Below, in pieces: positions 44,391 to 57,056 of a stretch of 64,000 nt of DNA. The DNA comes from Allodiplogaster sudhausi. Its lineage: Eukaryota > Nematoda > Chromadorea > Rhabditida > Diplogasteridae. The stretch spans positions 124,001 to 188,000 of the forward strand of contig CALZFC010000044.1 in the NCBI GenBank assembly GCA_945643635.1. Reading direction: 5' to 3'. Both the position numbers and the translations under genes were made by a program. Positions within the stretch are counted from its first letter, which is position 1; every line of letters starts with the position of its first letter. Below the pieces are notes generated by a model. The model was not told the origin of the DNA. It saw only the letters and a list, made by a program, of their open reading frames with translations, and ran no database searches.

Positions 44391-44732
44391 GAGTGCTGCG
44401 ATCGAGATGGCAGAGGAGAATCTGATGGCGTCCGATTTGCTCAGTTTGATGCCCTAACCATAAGAATACAGGTAGTTGGGGCTTATGTTAGACGACCACT
44501 TATTCTTGACAATTCAGATGCAACAACATGAGTCTTTTCGATTTCGTATATAACAAAAGAAGGAGGGCGAAATGCAGTGGCGAAGGCTATTTTTTGCTTT
44601 GATCATTTGTTACAGTGTAATAAACTGAAGTGTCTTGTTAAAAAGGATTTAATTTGACGAATATTGCCAAATCGTGTTCAAAATACACTGTATCTCATCG
44701 TACTTTTTTAAAACTTGAATTTTTGAAGATCG

Positions 44733-44860
44733 GGCTCAAACGGGCCCACGGGCCGGGCCCAAAATTCTAGGGCCCGGAAATCGTTCGGGCCGGCCCGGCC
44801 CAGACCTTGGGCCCGACGGGCCGGGCCGGTCCAAAATTTTTGGGCCATTTACCATCTCTG
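44733..44860. mobile_element. hAT-type terminus remnant, second copy
   Basis: Near-identical to 22403-22512: CGGGCTCAAACGGGCCCACG, then CAAAATTCTAGGGCCCGGAA and TTTGGGCCATTTACCATCTCTG ending at 44860. No partner end or transposase nearby. Confidence 0.6.
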
Positions 44861-44869
44861 AGCTCGAAC

Positions 44870-46190
44870 CGTCGAAGCCGACGAGCTCCTTGATAATCAT
44901 CATTTATTATTGTTAAAGAATTGGTATTATAACTTGTCTTTTTTCAAGATGTTAAGTTGTCGCAACAAAAGGTAAGGATAATTTCTTATTGTAAAACAAG
45001 AAAAGTTTTTTTTTCAAGATGTTGGTAAGAAAAGTTTTTTTTTCGCGGCTGCGGTTTTGAAATCTCTAATGATTTTTTTTCAGTGATCGCTTTTTTAAAG
45101 TTGCAAAATCAAAATAAGCACTTTTTGTGTTCAAAAAATTTATAAATGAAACGAACAGTAGTTGGTGAACGATACGTTCTTGCACCTTATTGGTTTTGAA
45201 TTAATATATATTTTTTTATCATACTCAAATCAACGGATTATTCAATAACTAAAATTTAGGCGTGCTCCCCAAAATTCTCGCTGCCTCCACGACGACTCAA
45301 CAGGCCGGCGTGCTCGATTGCATGAAGCATCTCATCGATCTAGCCCTCTTCAGACCCTTTTTTTCTTTTTCAAGAAGTTAAACTGTCGAAAAAAACCAGG
45401 TAAGGATGATTTCTTATTGCAAAGAAATAAAGGTATTTTTTCAAGACCTTAAATTGTGACAAACTTGTTCAAAAAGTGCACGAGCATCCCGGCATTCGTG
45501 CTCGAGAGATCAATCAGATTGGGCGCCTTCTTGATGAGAGCGGCGGTCTAAGAAAGGATGAAAATATTAACAACGAAAATATCCATTATTTTACCGTTTT
45601 AAGAAAAGGATCTAAGAATTTGTTCACTTTTATGAAAGAAATTCTCTTCATTATCCGTATTAGTAAAATTTTAAATTATCATTAAATTGTTTGTCAGGAC
45701 AGCTGGTTTACTTGTGTCTATTGGTCTCTAGTAAAATGTTGCCTACTGTTTTTGCGATACTTCGGGATGAATCCTTACGAAATTGTGTATGCAAGTTACA
45801 ATAGTATCGATTTCATGTTTGTCTGTTTCTTTTCACTGCCACATGCATCAAATCTTCTCTCACGCGTTTCGTCGACGAATGACCTCGCCTTTAACAATAA
45901 GTTCACTTCAAATGTCGGAAGAATGGATATTGAGAAATTTTTACAGTATGATTCATCCTTTAAAATAAGCAAGATTTGGATTAGATGGATGCGCCGCTTC
46001 ATAGTTCCCTTCCGGCTTTGTGGGCGATGTCGGCGTGGTCGCCAGTGGAAGCAGCGCGATTCTGACGCATTTACAATTGGCCGCTGACTGAATTAGGCTT
46101 GCCGCTTGTGCAAATTGGGAACCGCGTGCTCGTGTCCAAGACAGAGAATGGCACTCTCTCCGCCCTGGCACTCGAGGCAGTCTCAATTCA
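44870..46190 (-). pseudogene. Scrambled duplicate of acyl-CoA oxidase gene pieces
   Basis: Segments match the functional gene out of order: 44872-44910 resembles 56048-56100; 45240-45355 resembles 52325-52455 (exon with LHAI.HAG); 45465-45620 resembles 56130-56285 (exon with KKAPNLIDL); 45680-45750 resembles 56290-56370 (intron); 46015-46065 resembles 57000-57050 (start exon). Frames are broken by stops and indels. Intronic DNA is included, so it arose by DNA-level duplication or rearrangement, not by retrotransposition of mRNA. Confidence 0.75.
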
Positions 46191-46227
46191 AAGTCGTTGC
46201 GGAGCCGTTCATTTTCATCTCAAAATA

Positions 46228-46561
46228 ATGTGGGCGAAACCACCGGGGTAAATATGGGTCATAAAACAATCCGTCCTCGCAAAATTTATTGTGGCCGCAT
46301 AATGATTATTACCGGAAAAGAATCAATTTGTTCAGAAGTAGTATACTTGCAGTCTTAAACCTTCTTAATTTTTTGGATTGAATATCATGACAAAACTGCT
46401 ATGACCATATATATAAATACAGTCCTCAAGGTGCTCCCCAGTGGATTAGCATTTATCATTCATTAGATAACGATTTGAAATACATACAAACATTTGCTTA
46501 CTGAACCGAACATTCGATTGCCTTTATCGTAAGTATGTAAATACATAATATCAATATATCA

Positions 46562-46593
<32 letters not shown>

Positions 46594-46785
46594 CATATAT
46601 AATGTAAATATTTGCGACAAAACGAATTATTACTATATTTTTTGACTGTGGTTTCATTTCTATAAGATAAATTAATCATTTATGAAGAGAAAAATACACA
46701 ACAAATAACAAAGCTGAATATAAAATCCAAGCATCGCTGTTATTTATATTGCTGCAATACATGTATGGGCAGCCTAAAATTTTTT
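46228..46785 (+). repeat. Repeat family R, copy 4 (with TA microsatellite)
   Basis: Forward copy from GGGCGAAACCACCGGGGT at about 46231 through the AT-rich body, with a (TA)n run at 46561-46600, to TACATGTATGGGCAGCCTAAA. Confidence 0.75.
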
Positions 46786-47275
46786 TTTGCAATTTCTTCA
46801 TATCTTAACCGTTCGTTTAGGAAAGCATTTCTTCCTCTCTTTTATTTCTTTCTATTTTTCTCTCCCTCTCTTTGCTTTTTATCTCAATCCCTCTTTACTT
46901 TTCTCTAACTCTCTCTTTCTCTTTATATCTATCTTTCACTCTTTCTCAATCTCTCTCTCTCTCTCTTTTTGTCTCCAATACTCTTCTACAGCTTGCTTGC
47001 TGCCCGCCCCGCCTCCACCATCGGGTTGAGATGCTTTGTGAAGGCAGGCAGCACCTTTAAAATACAATAAATAGCTTTTATCTCTCTACCTCTTTACTTT
47101 TCTCTAACTCTCTCTTTCTCTTTATATCTCTCTTTCACTCTTTCTCAATCTCTCTCTCTCTCTTTTTGTCTCCAATACTCTTCTACAGCTTGCTTGCTGC
47201 CCGCCCCGCCTCCACCATCGGGTTGAGATGCTTTGTGAAGGCAGGCAGCACCTTTAAAATACAATAAATAGCTGC
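46786..47275 (+). repeat. CT microsatellite plus terminal block, tandemly doubled
   Basis: A CT-rich tract followed by CTTCTACAGCTTGCTTGCTG...GCAGGCAGCACCTTTAAAATAC occurs at about 46900-47075 and again at about 47090-47270, almost identical. The same terminal block recurs at 50815-50905, where it again follows an R copy, so it is probably the 3' end of family R. Confidence 0.8.
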
Positions 47276-48000
47276 TATTTCTTTTATTTTATTTCACAGA
47301 ATCATCCTTATAGCAAAAATTTGAGTTTTCGCCTCCTTTAAAGCACGATGAGATAAGCGGAGATTAAATGGAAAAAAATAAATTGCAAATGTGCGTGAAG
47401 AACAATGACTTTTTGTAGACACTCGCGATTTTATCCTATTTATTTCCATACACATTCAGTTACAAGAGAGCAAGAGATGAGATATCCATCAGCCGGCCCT
47501 TCGAATGTGGCTTGTCTTTGAAATGGTTAATTAACTGTCTAATTTATAAATAAATTGCTGTTGATCAATTACCTAAATTGCAAATATCCAATTTTCAGTG
47601 AATTTCGGAGTGTAGGCGTTTTTCCGTGCGATTCGCCATTGAAAAGGAATGCGATTTCAAAGTCATTCGTCGGACGCAATTTCGAGACATCTAATTGTAA
47701 GATAAATAAAAATAATAATTGGAAAAACGAGATTCTAGTATCTCTTAGAGTGCGCATATTCAGACTATAATATACACACACAGGCATACACACATGTGCA
47801 CATACATATGACGCGATTTGCGAGAGAATCAAAATGCTATGGGCCCTAGAAAAATCATCATCTCCGATTTCGATTGTGATGTGTCCTGAGGCTCAAAAAT
47901 GTCGTTTTAAAGAGATATGAAGCGTTGAATACCTGCGCATCTTTTTGAGGTCATCGACTAGGACGCATGTTTTAAAGCTATTACCTTGAAATTTTAAAGG
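47276..48000. other. Stretch without a recognised feature
   Basis: AT-rich, with a short CA/TG tract near 47775-47805. No exon supported. Confidence 0.5.
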
Positions 48001-48600
48001 TACATATAAAAGATATCGCTCAAACGAATTGTAGACTTGAACGGCGTCTCGGACATGACCCTTAACAGCGATCTGGTTGAAGGAAGTGTCCCGGGAGTTT
48101 AGTAGTCGTTTGCGAAAATCCGACATTCGAATTCCCCCTCATCTTCTAGAAAGTTTCGGCGGTTCGTTATTCGTATTCATAAAAATTTTAAATAATCATT
48201 AAATTGTTTGTCAGGACAGCTGGTTTACATGTCTAGTGGTCTCCAGTAAATGTTGCCAATAGTTTTAACGATATTTGTGGAGCCATGAATCCATACGAAG
48301 TTGTGTATGCGAGTTACAATAGCATCGATGGCATCTTTGTCTGTTTTTCTTCACTGGCACAGACATCAAATCTTCTCTCGCTCGTTTTGTTGACGAATGA
48401 CCTCTCCGCTAACAATAAGTTCATTTTTTTGCGTGACGACGTTGTAGACTTTAACGGCGTCTTGCGCAGCGACCTGGTTAAAGGAAATGTCCAGGTAGTT
48501 TAGCAGTCGATTGCGAAAAACTGATGTTCGAATTCCCGCATCATCTTGTAAAACGTTTTGGCGGTTCTCTAGCACAGTATCCATCATAACATACTAGACT
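48001..48600 (-). pseudogene. Duplicated coding-like blocks, unrecognised
   Basis: Two minus-strand blocks resemble each other. 48500-48366 reads FRNRLLNYLDISFNQVAA...DAVKVYNV. 48126-48000 reads FRKRLLNSRDTSFNQIAVKG..RDAVQVYN. The downstream DNA of the first (48185-48430) also matches 45690-45925, including SGEV-type residues. Conserved reading frames in two diverged copies suggest a once-coding exon family, now fragmentary. Function unknown. Confidence 0.4.
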
Positions 48601-48950
48601 TCTTGAGTCTTTCTCTCTCAACCTCTCTTCTCTTATCTATAATCTCAAGCTTAGCTTGACTCCTTTCAGGATAAATTCATACTTTTCCTAGCCAAGTTTC
48701 AAGTTGGGCCGGGTAATATTAGAAAAAAAATACAGCCACATTGTTATCTCCATGGACAGCTCCTTTAAGCGAATTCTAAAGGTGACATGAACTTGAGCAG
48801 CACACAGCTGTTTGTCCCATTCAAATGTGGAGGAACAGTCCTATCCCACACCTTCACTGTTAAGATCCAAGAGGATCTTTAGAAACAGTGCTGATCCAAA
48901 AAACCCTTTAATATATTAGCTGTTTAGCTATTATTGAGTATGCAGCAACC

Positions 48951-49672
48951 TATGTCGTTCGGATTTTCGCCGGTATTGGATTAGTTCATGGTAAAATGGG
49001 CACTCTATGATCTCCTCCCATCTCTTTTGATTACAACCCTTCACAGCCTCTCTCCACTGAATTTTGTGGCTGGACATTTGGCTATTTAAGAGAACCTGTT
49101 AAGAAAAGACCGGCAAATCTCGGTTTAAATTCATACTTTTCCTAGCCAAGTTTCCCTTATTAATTTTTTCTATTGAATTTCATGGCAAAACTACTGAGAC
49201 CATATAGTAAATAAATATGGTCCTCAATGTGCTATACGGTAGATTTGCACTTGAATCATTCATTAGCTTACGACTTGAAATGCATACAAACATTTCCTTA
49301 CTAAACAGAACATGTCGTTCGGATTTTCGCCGGTATTGGATTAGTTCATGGTAAAATGGCACTCTATGATCTCCTCCCATCTCTTTTGATTACAACCCTT
49401 CACAGCCTCTCTCCACTGAATTTTGTGGCTGGACATTTGGCTATTTAAGAGAACCTGTTAAGAAAAGACCGGCAAATCTCGGTTTAAATTCATACTTTTC
49501 CTAGCCAAGTTTCCCTTATTAATTTTTTCTATTGAATTTCATGGCAAAACTACTGAGACCATATAGTAAATAAATATGGTCCTCAATGTGCTATACGGTA
49601 GATTTGCACTTGAATCATTCATTAGCTTACGACTTGAAATGCATACAAACATTTCCTTACTAAACAGAACAT
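48951..49672 (+). repeat. 360-bp tandem duplication
   Basis: 48951-49310 and 49311-49670 are almost identical (one-base deletion near 49359). The unit begins ATGTCGTTCGGATTTTCGCC and includes TTGTGGCTGGACATTTGGC and the family R body. Recent duplication or assembly duplication. Confidence 0.9.
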
Positions 49673-49995
49673 GCGATTACCTTTATCGTAAATAAATACA
49701 TAATATCAAACTATATTTTAGTTATTTACGGTAAAATGACTATTACTATTACTCGATATGCACAGTTTTGCCCCTCACGAATCCCTTGGCCCCGGCGGCC
49801 ACAGAGGGGATCTCGCTAATTCGTTCTAAAAATTGCGGGAAATTTAAATAATATTCCTGGCAGTAATTTAGCGCGAGATTTGAAATTTTTCCCCATAGTG
49901 AGCAAAACTGAATGGTTTACCACTATTCCAATGTGCTGTTCAGCAATGCGAATTATTTGAGAGCTGGTACGGAGAATGCAGAAAGAGACCAGAGT

Positions 49996-50085
49996 AGCAC
50001 CAGAGTTGGTCATTTCGGAAATGCTTATAGCAAAAGCTAGCACCAGAGTTGGTCATTTCGGAAATGCTTATAGCAAAAACAGGGT
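49996..50085 (+). repeat. 46-bp tandem duplication
   Basis: AGCACCAGAGTTGGTCATTT...GCTTATAGCAAAA occurs twice in direct succession, immediately before R copy 5. Confidence 0.9.
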
Positions 50086-50743
50086 TGGCGGAACCACCGG
50101 GGTCGGTATGGGTCGTAAAATAATGTCTCTTCGTCAAACTTATTGTCGCATAATGAGTATTAACGGAAAGCAATCAATTTGTTAATGACCCATTTTTTCA
50201 GAAGTAGTATACTCGCTTTCTTAAACCTTATTAATTTTTTCTATTGAATTTCATGGCAAAACTACTGAGACCATATAGTAAATAAATATGGTCCTCAATG
50301 TGCTATACGGTAGATTTGCACTTGAATCATTCATTAGCTTACGACTTGAAATGCATACAAACATTTCCTTACTAAACAGAACATGCGATTACCTTTATCG
50401 TAAATAAATACATAATATCAAGCTATATTTTAGTTATTTACGGTAAAATGACTATTACTATTACTGTTATTTTGACGGTGTTTTAACTTCTATAAAATAA
50501 ATTAATCATTTACGAGGAAAAAATACAAAACAAATAACAAAACGGAATATGAAGTTCAAGCATCACCGTTATGTATATTGCTGTAATACATGTATGGGCA
50601 GCCTAAAAAATATTTTGTTTTTACAATATATTGTTCGTTGGTTTACAAAAGCATCGCTTCATCTCTTCTAAACATAGTATCTTTCTATCTTTCTCTCTCT
50701 CCCTCTCTTTCTCATTTTATCTCTCTCTTTTTATATTTCTCTT

Positions 50744-50792
<49 letters not shown>

Positions 50793-50910
50793 TTCCTTCT
50801 CCGTTTCCAGTATTCTTCTACAGCTTGCTCGCTGCCCGACCCGCCTCCATCATAGGCTTGAGATGCTTTGAGAAGGCAGGCAGCACCTTTAAAATACAAT
50901 TAATGACTGT
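50085..50910 (+). repeat. Repeat family R, copy 5 with CT tract and terminal block
   Basis: The most complete copy: GGCGGAACCACCGGGGTCGG at 50088, AT-rich body, GTATGGGCAGCCTAAA, CT microsatellite (50690-50795), and CTTCTACAGCTTGCTCGCTG...GGCAGCACCTTTAAAATAC to 50900. No long ORF, so a non-autonomous element is likely. Confidence 0.75.
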
Positions 50911-51045
50911 CGTTACTTTTACCATTAAACTAACATTATTAATTCTTATTTAATTGCATTTCCCATTTTCTTTCATGAAACAACTCGGTTTGCGCTGTAA
51001 TTGCTATAATAGTTAGGTAATCACCCAAAAAACCTAAACGCATAA

Positions 51046-53518
51046 TTATATAGTTTCGAAATAAAAAAAACCAACGTCGGTGTAGTTGAGCTCGGACTGC
51101 TTGGCCCACTCGTAGAGTGCGGGGTAGACGTGGCCATCTCTTCGGCCGAGCACCGAATTCAGCTCCCGCTCCGACATGTCGAAGGAGTCCACCAGAGACA
51201 CCGCATTTGGGCGGATCTATGAAGGCTGGTTGTGAAATCTAATAAGGATATTTTGCTGGTTTGCACATTTTCTCTGTGCTATCCTATTTTCATATATTAT
51301 AGTATTCAGTGGCGATCGATAATTGCATATATTTAATATCATATGAACACTTTGAAACAGAAAACGTTTTCCATTACCTTCTCCAGATCGGCATACATCG
51401 CCTTCTTGAGGTAGTCCATTTGGCTACCGCTGACGAAACCATCCTAGAATAAATATCATCAATGACTTAAAAAATCGATTTAAAAATAGTTACAAACTGT
51501 AAAAAAAAAAAGGCCAAGGTGGATTTGTACACAATGAAAATATGAGAAAATTAATATTCTTGATGGATAAAGAAAGGAGGAAAAATGAAAACAAGATCCA
51601 CGAGCCTGCATGAGATGCGCGGCCATGTCCACGAGTTCGTAGTGCAGATGCAGCCGGAGCAGATCCGCGAGTGCCTCGCGGACCCCGACGTCGCGCGCGC
51701 CTCTTGCGCGAGTCACCAGCGAAGACGCGATGAACAGACGCGAGTGCAGGCGAGCGGCCGGAAAAAAGGTTTTTTTTAAAATAATATTTTTGCTCTCTAA
51801 ATAAATCGTGTTTAAGAAAACATTTAGTTAGAAAAAAGCAATTATTTAAAAAAAATCTAATTTACTCTTGTAAGCTCGACTGCGCATTCGTTCCACGCCG
51901 TCTCCTTGGCAATGCCACGAGCGCGAAGAGCGCTGAGTCTTTAATTAAATTTTTTTTTAAATTCCTGCAAGGTTTAAAAATGCTTTAAAGGCAGGCCAAA
52001 AATATTTAGGAGTAGGCACTCTCTCATTCTCTCGTGCTTCAGCTCTCCCTTAAAGTAGCAAAAATCAAGCTAATAAAAACTTTTTACTCCCTTGCCCCAT
52101 TAAATCATGGTAATAAAAAACCTTGACCCAATAAATAGTAAGATAAAAATTTAATTATAATACAGCAAAATTAAAACAACATATTTACCAAAGTGCAGTA
52201 CCAGCAGTTTTTGTGTTCAAATATTTTATGAATGAAACGAACAGCAGTTCGCGAACGATATGTGTCGGTCAGACATCGGGCTTTGAATACAATAATTTTT
52301 TTTTCAGTCATATTCAAATCAACGGGTTATTGACTAAAATTTAGGCGTGCTCCCCAAAATGCTCAACCAACTTCTCCGCCGCCTCCAAGGCGACTCTACG
52401 GCCAGCGTGCGCGATTGCATGAAGCATCTCGTCGATCTCGGCATCTTCAGAGCCTATTTGGCGGGAAAATAAATTTGACCTATTTATTTTGGCGCCGATT
52501 TAAAATTTTAAAGATTCTCAATGTTTGGATCCATCACCTTGCATCTAGGGCAGGGCCTACTGGAGCCTTACTGAGAGGTTCTCTTAAAATTCTTACCAGT
52601 TTCGCCGATTAGCGAGCGTCGCTTTGGCGTGTCCGCGAGGTATCTGACGCTTGGAGAAAGTGGTTTACCGGCGCGCGCCCTGTCAAGAGCCTTCACGAGG
52701 TAGCTGCAAGCGTTTGGAATGGAATGGGTAAGAAGACTTCGATATGTTAAAAAAAAAAAATGAAACTCGAAATGAATTTCATAGCCATTTCTATAAATTC
52801 TTGCCATTCGGTCAAAAAAGGGCGGAATTCAAGAATGAGTTTTGCTCCCTTTAACAATAATTCCGTATAATTTAGTAGCAATTTTATTGATTTATTATTT
52901 TCCATTAGCAATAAGAATAATGCATTGCTTGCCGAGCATTCTGGAGCAGCATCACCATGTTCTCGCCTTCGTATGTGCAGCCTCCGATTTGGGTCGCGTA
53001 GATGGCCGGGATGCCAGAGGCCTGTCATAGATTTGCAATAATTTTCATATATAATTAGTTTTAAATCTTCCCGCCAAACATGAATTTGAAAGTCTACTAT
53101 AATAAGGCCCATCACTCACATGCGAGTAGCCATGCCCGCCGCACGCCATGCGACACTGCTCGATGCCGAGGCCGCACTGCAAAATAAAAAATAAAATTGT
53201 CAAACTACATATTTGCCACATTGCGAGACATTATATTCATTCTAAAAAATAAATATTTATATAAGAAAATTAAAATTATTATTTGCTTGTTTAATGAATG
53301 CTGGGAGGGAAAAATGCCTGAAGTACGAACATAGTGCGTGATGACCGACTTAAAGCCCGAGGAAAGCGCGTGTAGATCAGGAAGCAGATCCGTCTAAATA
53401 TTGGGAATTTAATTATCTTTTGAAATATAAACTCGCATTTTCCAATATTTATCAGAAATAAAACTCGGTCAAGATCGTGTCAAATGTGATCAAGAGATTG
53501 CAAACAAAATTCTTATTT

Positions 53519-53571
<53 letters not shown>

Positions 53572-56500
53572 AATTTAATTTGTCTGATTTTTTTTGTACA
53601 CACATTGCCGTTCGCGATCTCCTCGAGTGTGCGTTCGTAGAGCTCGCGAATTTCAGAGCTAGCAAAGACAATCGCGTAAGCACGAGCGATCTAAAATTGG
53701 ACAATCAGAACTAAGACTCTGACTTTTGATAAGAAAAAGGTAGTTGCAACATCCATGAAAGAGAGATGCCAAACCTGCGGAAAGAGTCGATGTTGCTGAG
53801 TCTGATAGTCGAGAATCTGCACTTCGGGCGCCCTCGAATTAAATGGTAAGACGTTTTAGAAGTGTTATTTTTGTTATTATTTCTCGTATGAGTATTTTCT
53901 TCAAACATTGAATTATTTACATATTTATTTATTTCTGATCTGTAATTTAATTATTTTTGAATCATTTTTAAATACTAAATAAATAATACTTTGGATCAAT
54001 GCGCCCTTGTCGACGGACGGCCGAGTAGCGGATCGCGACGGTGCACGCGGCGCCGAGGAACATGCCCTGCTCGGAGCCCATCACGGAACGGACGTGTACC
54101 TGGGGAGGGAGGGAGAGAGAGAGAGGGAAAGAGAGAGAGAGAGAGGGAGAGAGGGAGGAAGGAGAGAGATTGAGAGAGGGAGAGAGAGAGATGAAATAGA
54201 GAAAGATAGAACAGAGTGAGAGAGGAGAGATAGAGCAGACAAAGGAGAGAAAGGGTGTGAGAAGAGAGAAATAGAATCAGGCGTGAGCGGAGAAGAGAAG
54301 ACATGTAATTGGAACGAGTGAGTAGATCATTTGTATTCTGTAAAGTTGCACTCAAATCTAACCATTGTTGCATAGCCGATCTTCGCATGTTGAGGCGCTG
54401 TGTAAACGCCCTCACGCGAAACCTAAATAGCATTATTTTTTCTCTATCGAAGCTTTCCATTTGAACCGGTGGATTATGAATTCCGAATGTATTGATAGCA
54501 ACTGTCAACTGTGAATCGCTCGATTTCGTCTCTCGTTCTGCTGGCATTCAAACTAATAAAAAAAGCGTTTGGCTATTGAGCAACCAATGCATGCATGGGA
54601 TAGCTAATAACGTCGAAAGTGAGAGGAATGCTTTGTTATCCCATTGACGTGCATGTGGGCGAAGCTTAGATAAGTGGACGTGTGGGCGTGGCCAATGTGC
54701 AATAAAGTGGCCGTGCCTTTGCATGCCGCATGAGCATCTGGCGTCGCGAGATGCGGAAGTGCTCAAAGCGCAGGAAGCCATTGTCCGTGACGTTGTAGCC
54801 GAACTTGGGTCCGATGTCGCCGACCGTAATTCCTGGGAAAAGCATGGAAATGTTGACTGGATAGAGAAGATAATCTTTTTTTCCTAATACACTCTTCCAG
54901 TTAATACTTTCTCAATTCGCGCTCCAATTTAATTTTTAAATCAGCTGCATTATCATTTTCTGTCTGTAGTCAGAGTCTCTCTAAAAGACCTGCCCTCTCG
55001 CCCTTCGTTCAGTCAAAAAGGCGCGAATTAAAGAGAAGGTTTTTGGGTTGCCTTAATGTTTGCCCTAATCTTTAAAGCATGGATCACTCCTCTCTCCCCA
55101 CTCACCCTTGAGTGGTCGATGCGTTTGCTCGTCTCGCAGCTGGACGATAAAGTTATGCGGCCCGTAGCATTTCCCATCGATGTACAGCTGCGCGACGACA
55201 ACGGCGTGGTTCGACGACTTGCCCAGATTTCCCGGCCACCTGAAGATCGTTTATTATTATTGTTATTTTGATTTAATATTTGTTCACATATTTATCCGCT
55301 TTAATTGCTAGTAAAAAAAACTAATGTGTATCGGTGGTTTATATGTTACAAATCAGTTGATATAGACCTTGTTTCGTATTAAAACCGCTGGACTGGGAGT
55401 TCTGAGTCAATAACAGACTTTTTTAATGAATGTACATACATATATAATTATTCTTTCTATATTAAATGGTGCTTCTTTCAGGCAAAAAGGCGGGGATTCA
55501 AAATAGAGTTTTTTTTGTTATTTAATTCCCTCACCACTTCATCGACGTTGTTGTCGGCGAGTGCAGGACGAATTCGTCCTTTTCACGGTCGAATGTCGCC
55601 GTCGTCTCGAGTTCGCGCAGATTCGTGCCTAGTGAAAAGAGTATATGTATTTAGAATACAAGCGTGCATCGCAAAAATAAATAAAATTGACGCTAAAAAC
55701 GCGAATTCGCTTTGAAAAAGGAAATAATGCAAAGACTTTATGATTTGTTTAAACACGGATAACTCTTAACCGGAATTTAACCGGAATTATTGATTTTAAC
55801 CGGAATTATGGATTTGTTATTTCGACAGAATTGTTGATTTATATCAGTTGCCTACCATGCCCGAGTTCAGTCTGAGCGTACGTGCCAATTATCTCGAGAG
55901 TGAGCGCTCTTCCGAGCCACTCTGAATGCTGCTCATCGTCCGCCTAGAAATAAAGTACTATTTTCCCTCATTTTTCAGTTTGATTTTTTTTTTCTATACA
56001 CCTGTCCTCGTAGTGCTGGCAAGAACATGACAAAGTGAAGCGCGAGCGGAAAACCGTCGAAGCCGACGACCTCTCTGATAATCATCATTTATTATTGTTA
56101 AATAATAGGTATTTTTAAATTGTAACAAACTTGTTCAAAAAGTACGTGAGCATCCGAGCATTCTTGCTAGAGAGATCAATCAGATTCGGCGCCTTCTTGA
56201 TGATCGCTGCGGTCTAAGTAAGGCCGAAAATATTTCAACGAAAATGTCCATAGTTTTATCGCTTTAAGAAAAGAATCTAAAATTTACAAAATTTTAGTTT
56301 ATGTTAAATTGTTTGCCTCAGGATAACTGGATTACTTGCGTCTATTTGGGCACTGATAAAATGTTGCCTTTACCTTTCGCGCCGTCTCCTCGACGCGCTG
56401 CTCCCTCGAGAGAAATGCATGCGGAACGGGATCGGCAAAGTCAGGGTCCAGCGAGACCTCAAAATAGGATTTGAATTAGAATTCTTCCCGCCTTTTTAAC

Positions 56501-57056
56501 GAACCTGACATCTTTAAAATTATATTTCAGTCTCTTTCTGCCCAGTCATTTTGTCTGACAACGAAAGAAATATAATAGCAACATGCTTATAATTAAATTG
56601 AAAAGGCGGCAGCCAGGAAGCGTACTGGAGTTAAACTTCGCATCTGTCTCTAGAGCTACATATGTACATACATATGTATGTATTTCTCGCCTCACCTTCT
56701 CGCTCACTCTCTCTCTCTCTATATTCTCTCTGTCACTCTCTAAACTCTCTCCCTCTTTCTCACCATCCTTATATTGCTATTTCTCAATCAATGCACTTTC
56801 TCATATATAAATTCACTTTCTCTCTTTCTCTAAACTCTCTCCCTCTTTCTCGCTTGCACTCTCTTACTTCTCTCTCTCTGTCCCTGCACTCTCTCAATCT
56901 CCCTCGCACCTTCCTCGACAGCTCCCTTTTCAGTCTCAGCATCTCTGCCCCGTCGTACAGCTCGGCGGCCATCTCATCCGTGTCAAAAGTGCACGTCCGC
57001 CGTTCTTTGGCGATGTCGGCGTGGTCGCCAGCGGAAGCAGCGCGATTCAGAGGCAT
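51046..57056 (-). CDS. ACOX: Peroxisomal acyl-CoA oxidase
   Basis: FAD enzyme for the first step of peroxisomal beta-oxidation. It oxidises acyl-CoA to trans-2-enoyl-CoA and yields H2O2. I read 21 exons, phase-consistent, about 665 residues (family about 660). The start at 57056 ([17 protein letters not shown]) follows an acceptor TTGTAG. Hallmarks in order: [133 protein letters not shown], and near the end [20 protein letters not shown] and [10 protein letters not shown]. The catalytic Glu sits in CTYEGEN. Exon starts and ends are at 56910, 56374-56457, 56146-56213, 56002-56074, 55856-55943, 55535-55628, 55106-55239, 54717-54832, 54363-54422, 53990-54099, 53775-53832, 53604-53690, 53331-53393, 53120-53176, 52933-53021, 52597-52703, 52351-52453, 51866-51932, 51606-51758, 51378-51443, 51046-51216. 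Four donors are GC. No peroxisomal SKL-type end is seen; a further last exon may be missing. Confidence 0.94.
53518..53568. repeat. (A)n(TA)n tract in acyl-CoA oxidase intron
   Basis: A-run followed by a (TA)n run. Confidence 0.9.
54100..54290. repeat. (GA)n tract in acyl-CoA oxidase intron
   Basis: GA-rich on plus, therefore CU-rich in the transcript, abutting the acceptor of the 53990-54099 exon. Confidence 0.9.
56696..56905. repeat. (CT)n tract in first coding intron of acyl-CoA oxidase
   Basis: CT-rich on plus, GA in the transcript, directly after the donor of exon 1. Confidence 0.9.

Noticed and set aside
44870..46190. Processed (retro) pseudogene of acyl-CoA oxidase
   Set aside because: Intron sequence is included and the order is scrambled.
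46786..50910. CRISPR-like array
   Set aside because: Repeats are long, few, irregularly spaced and eukaryotic; they are a dispersed family plus tandem duplications.
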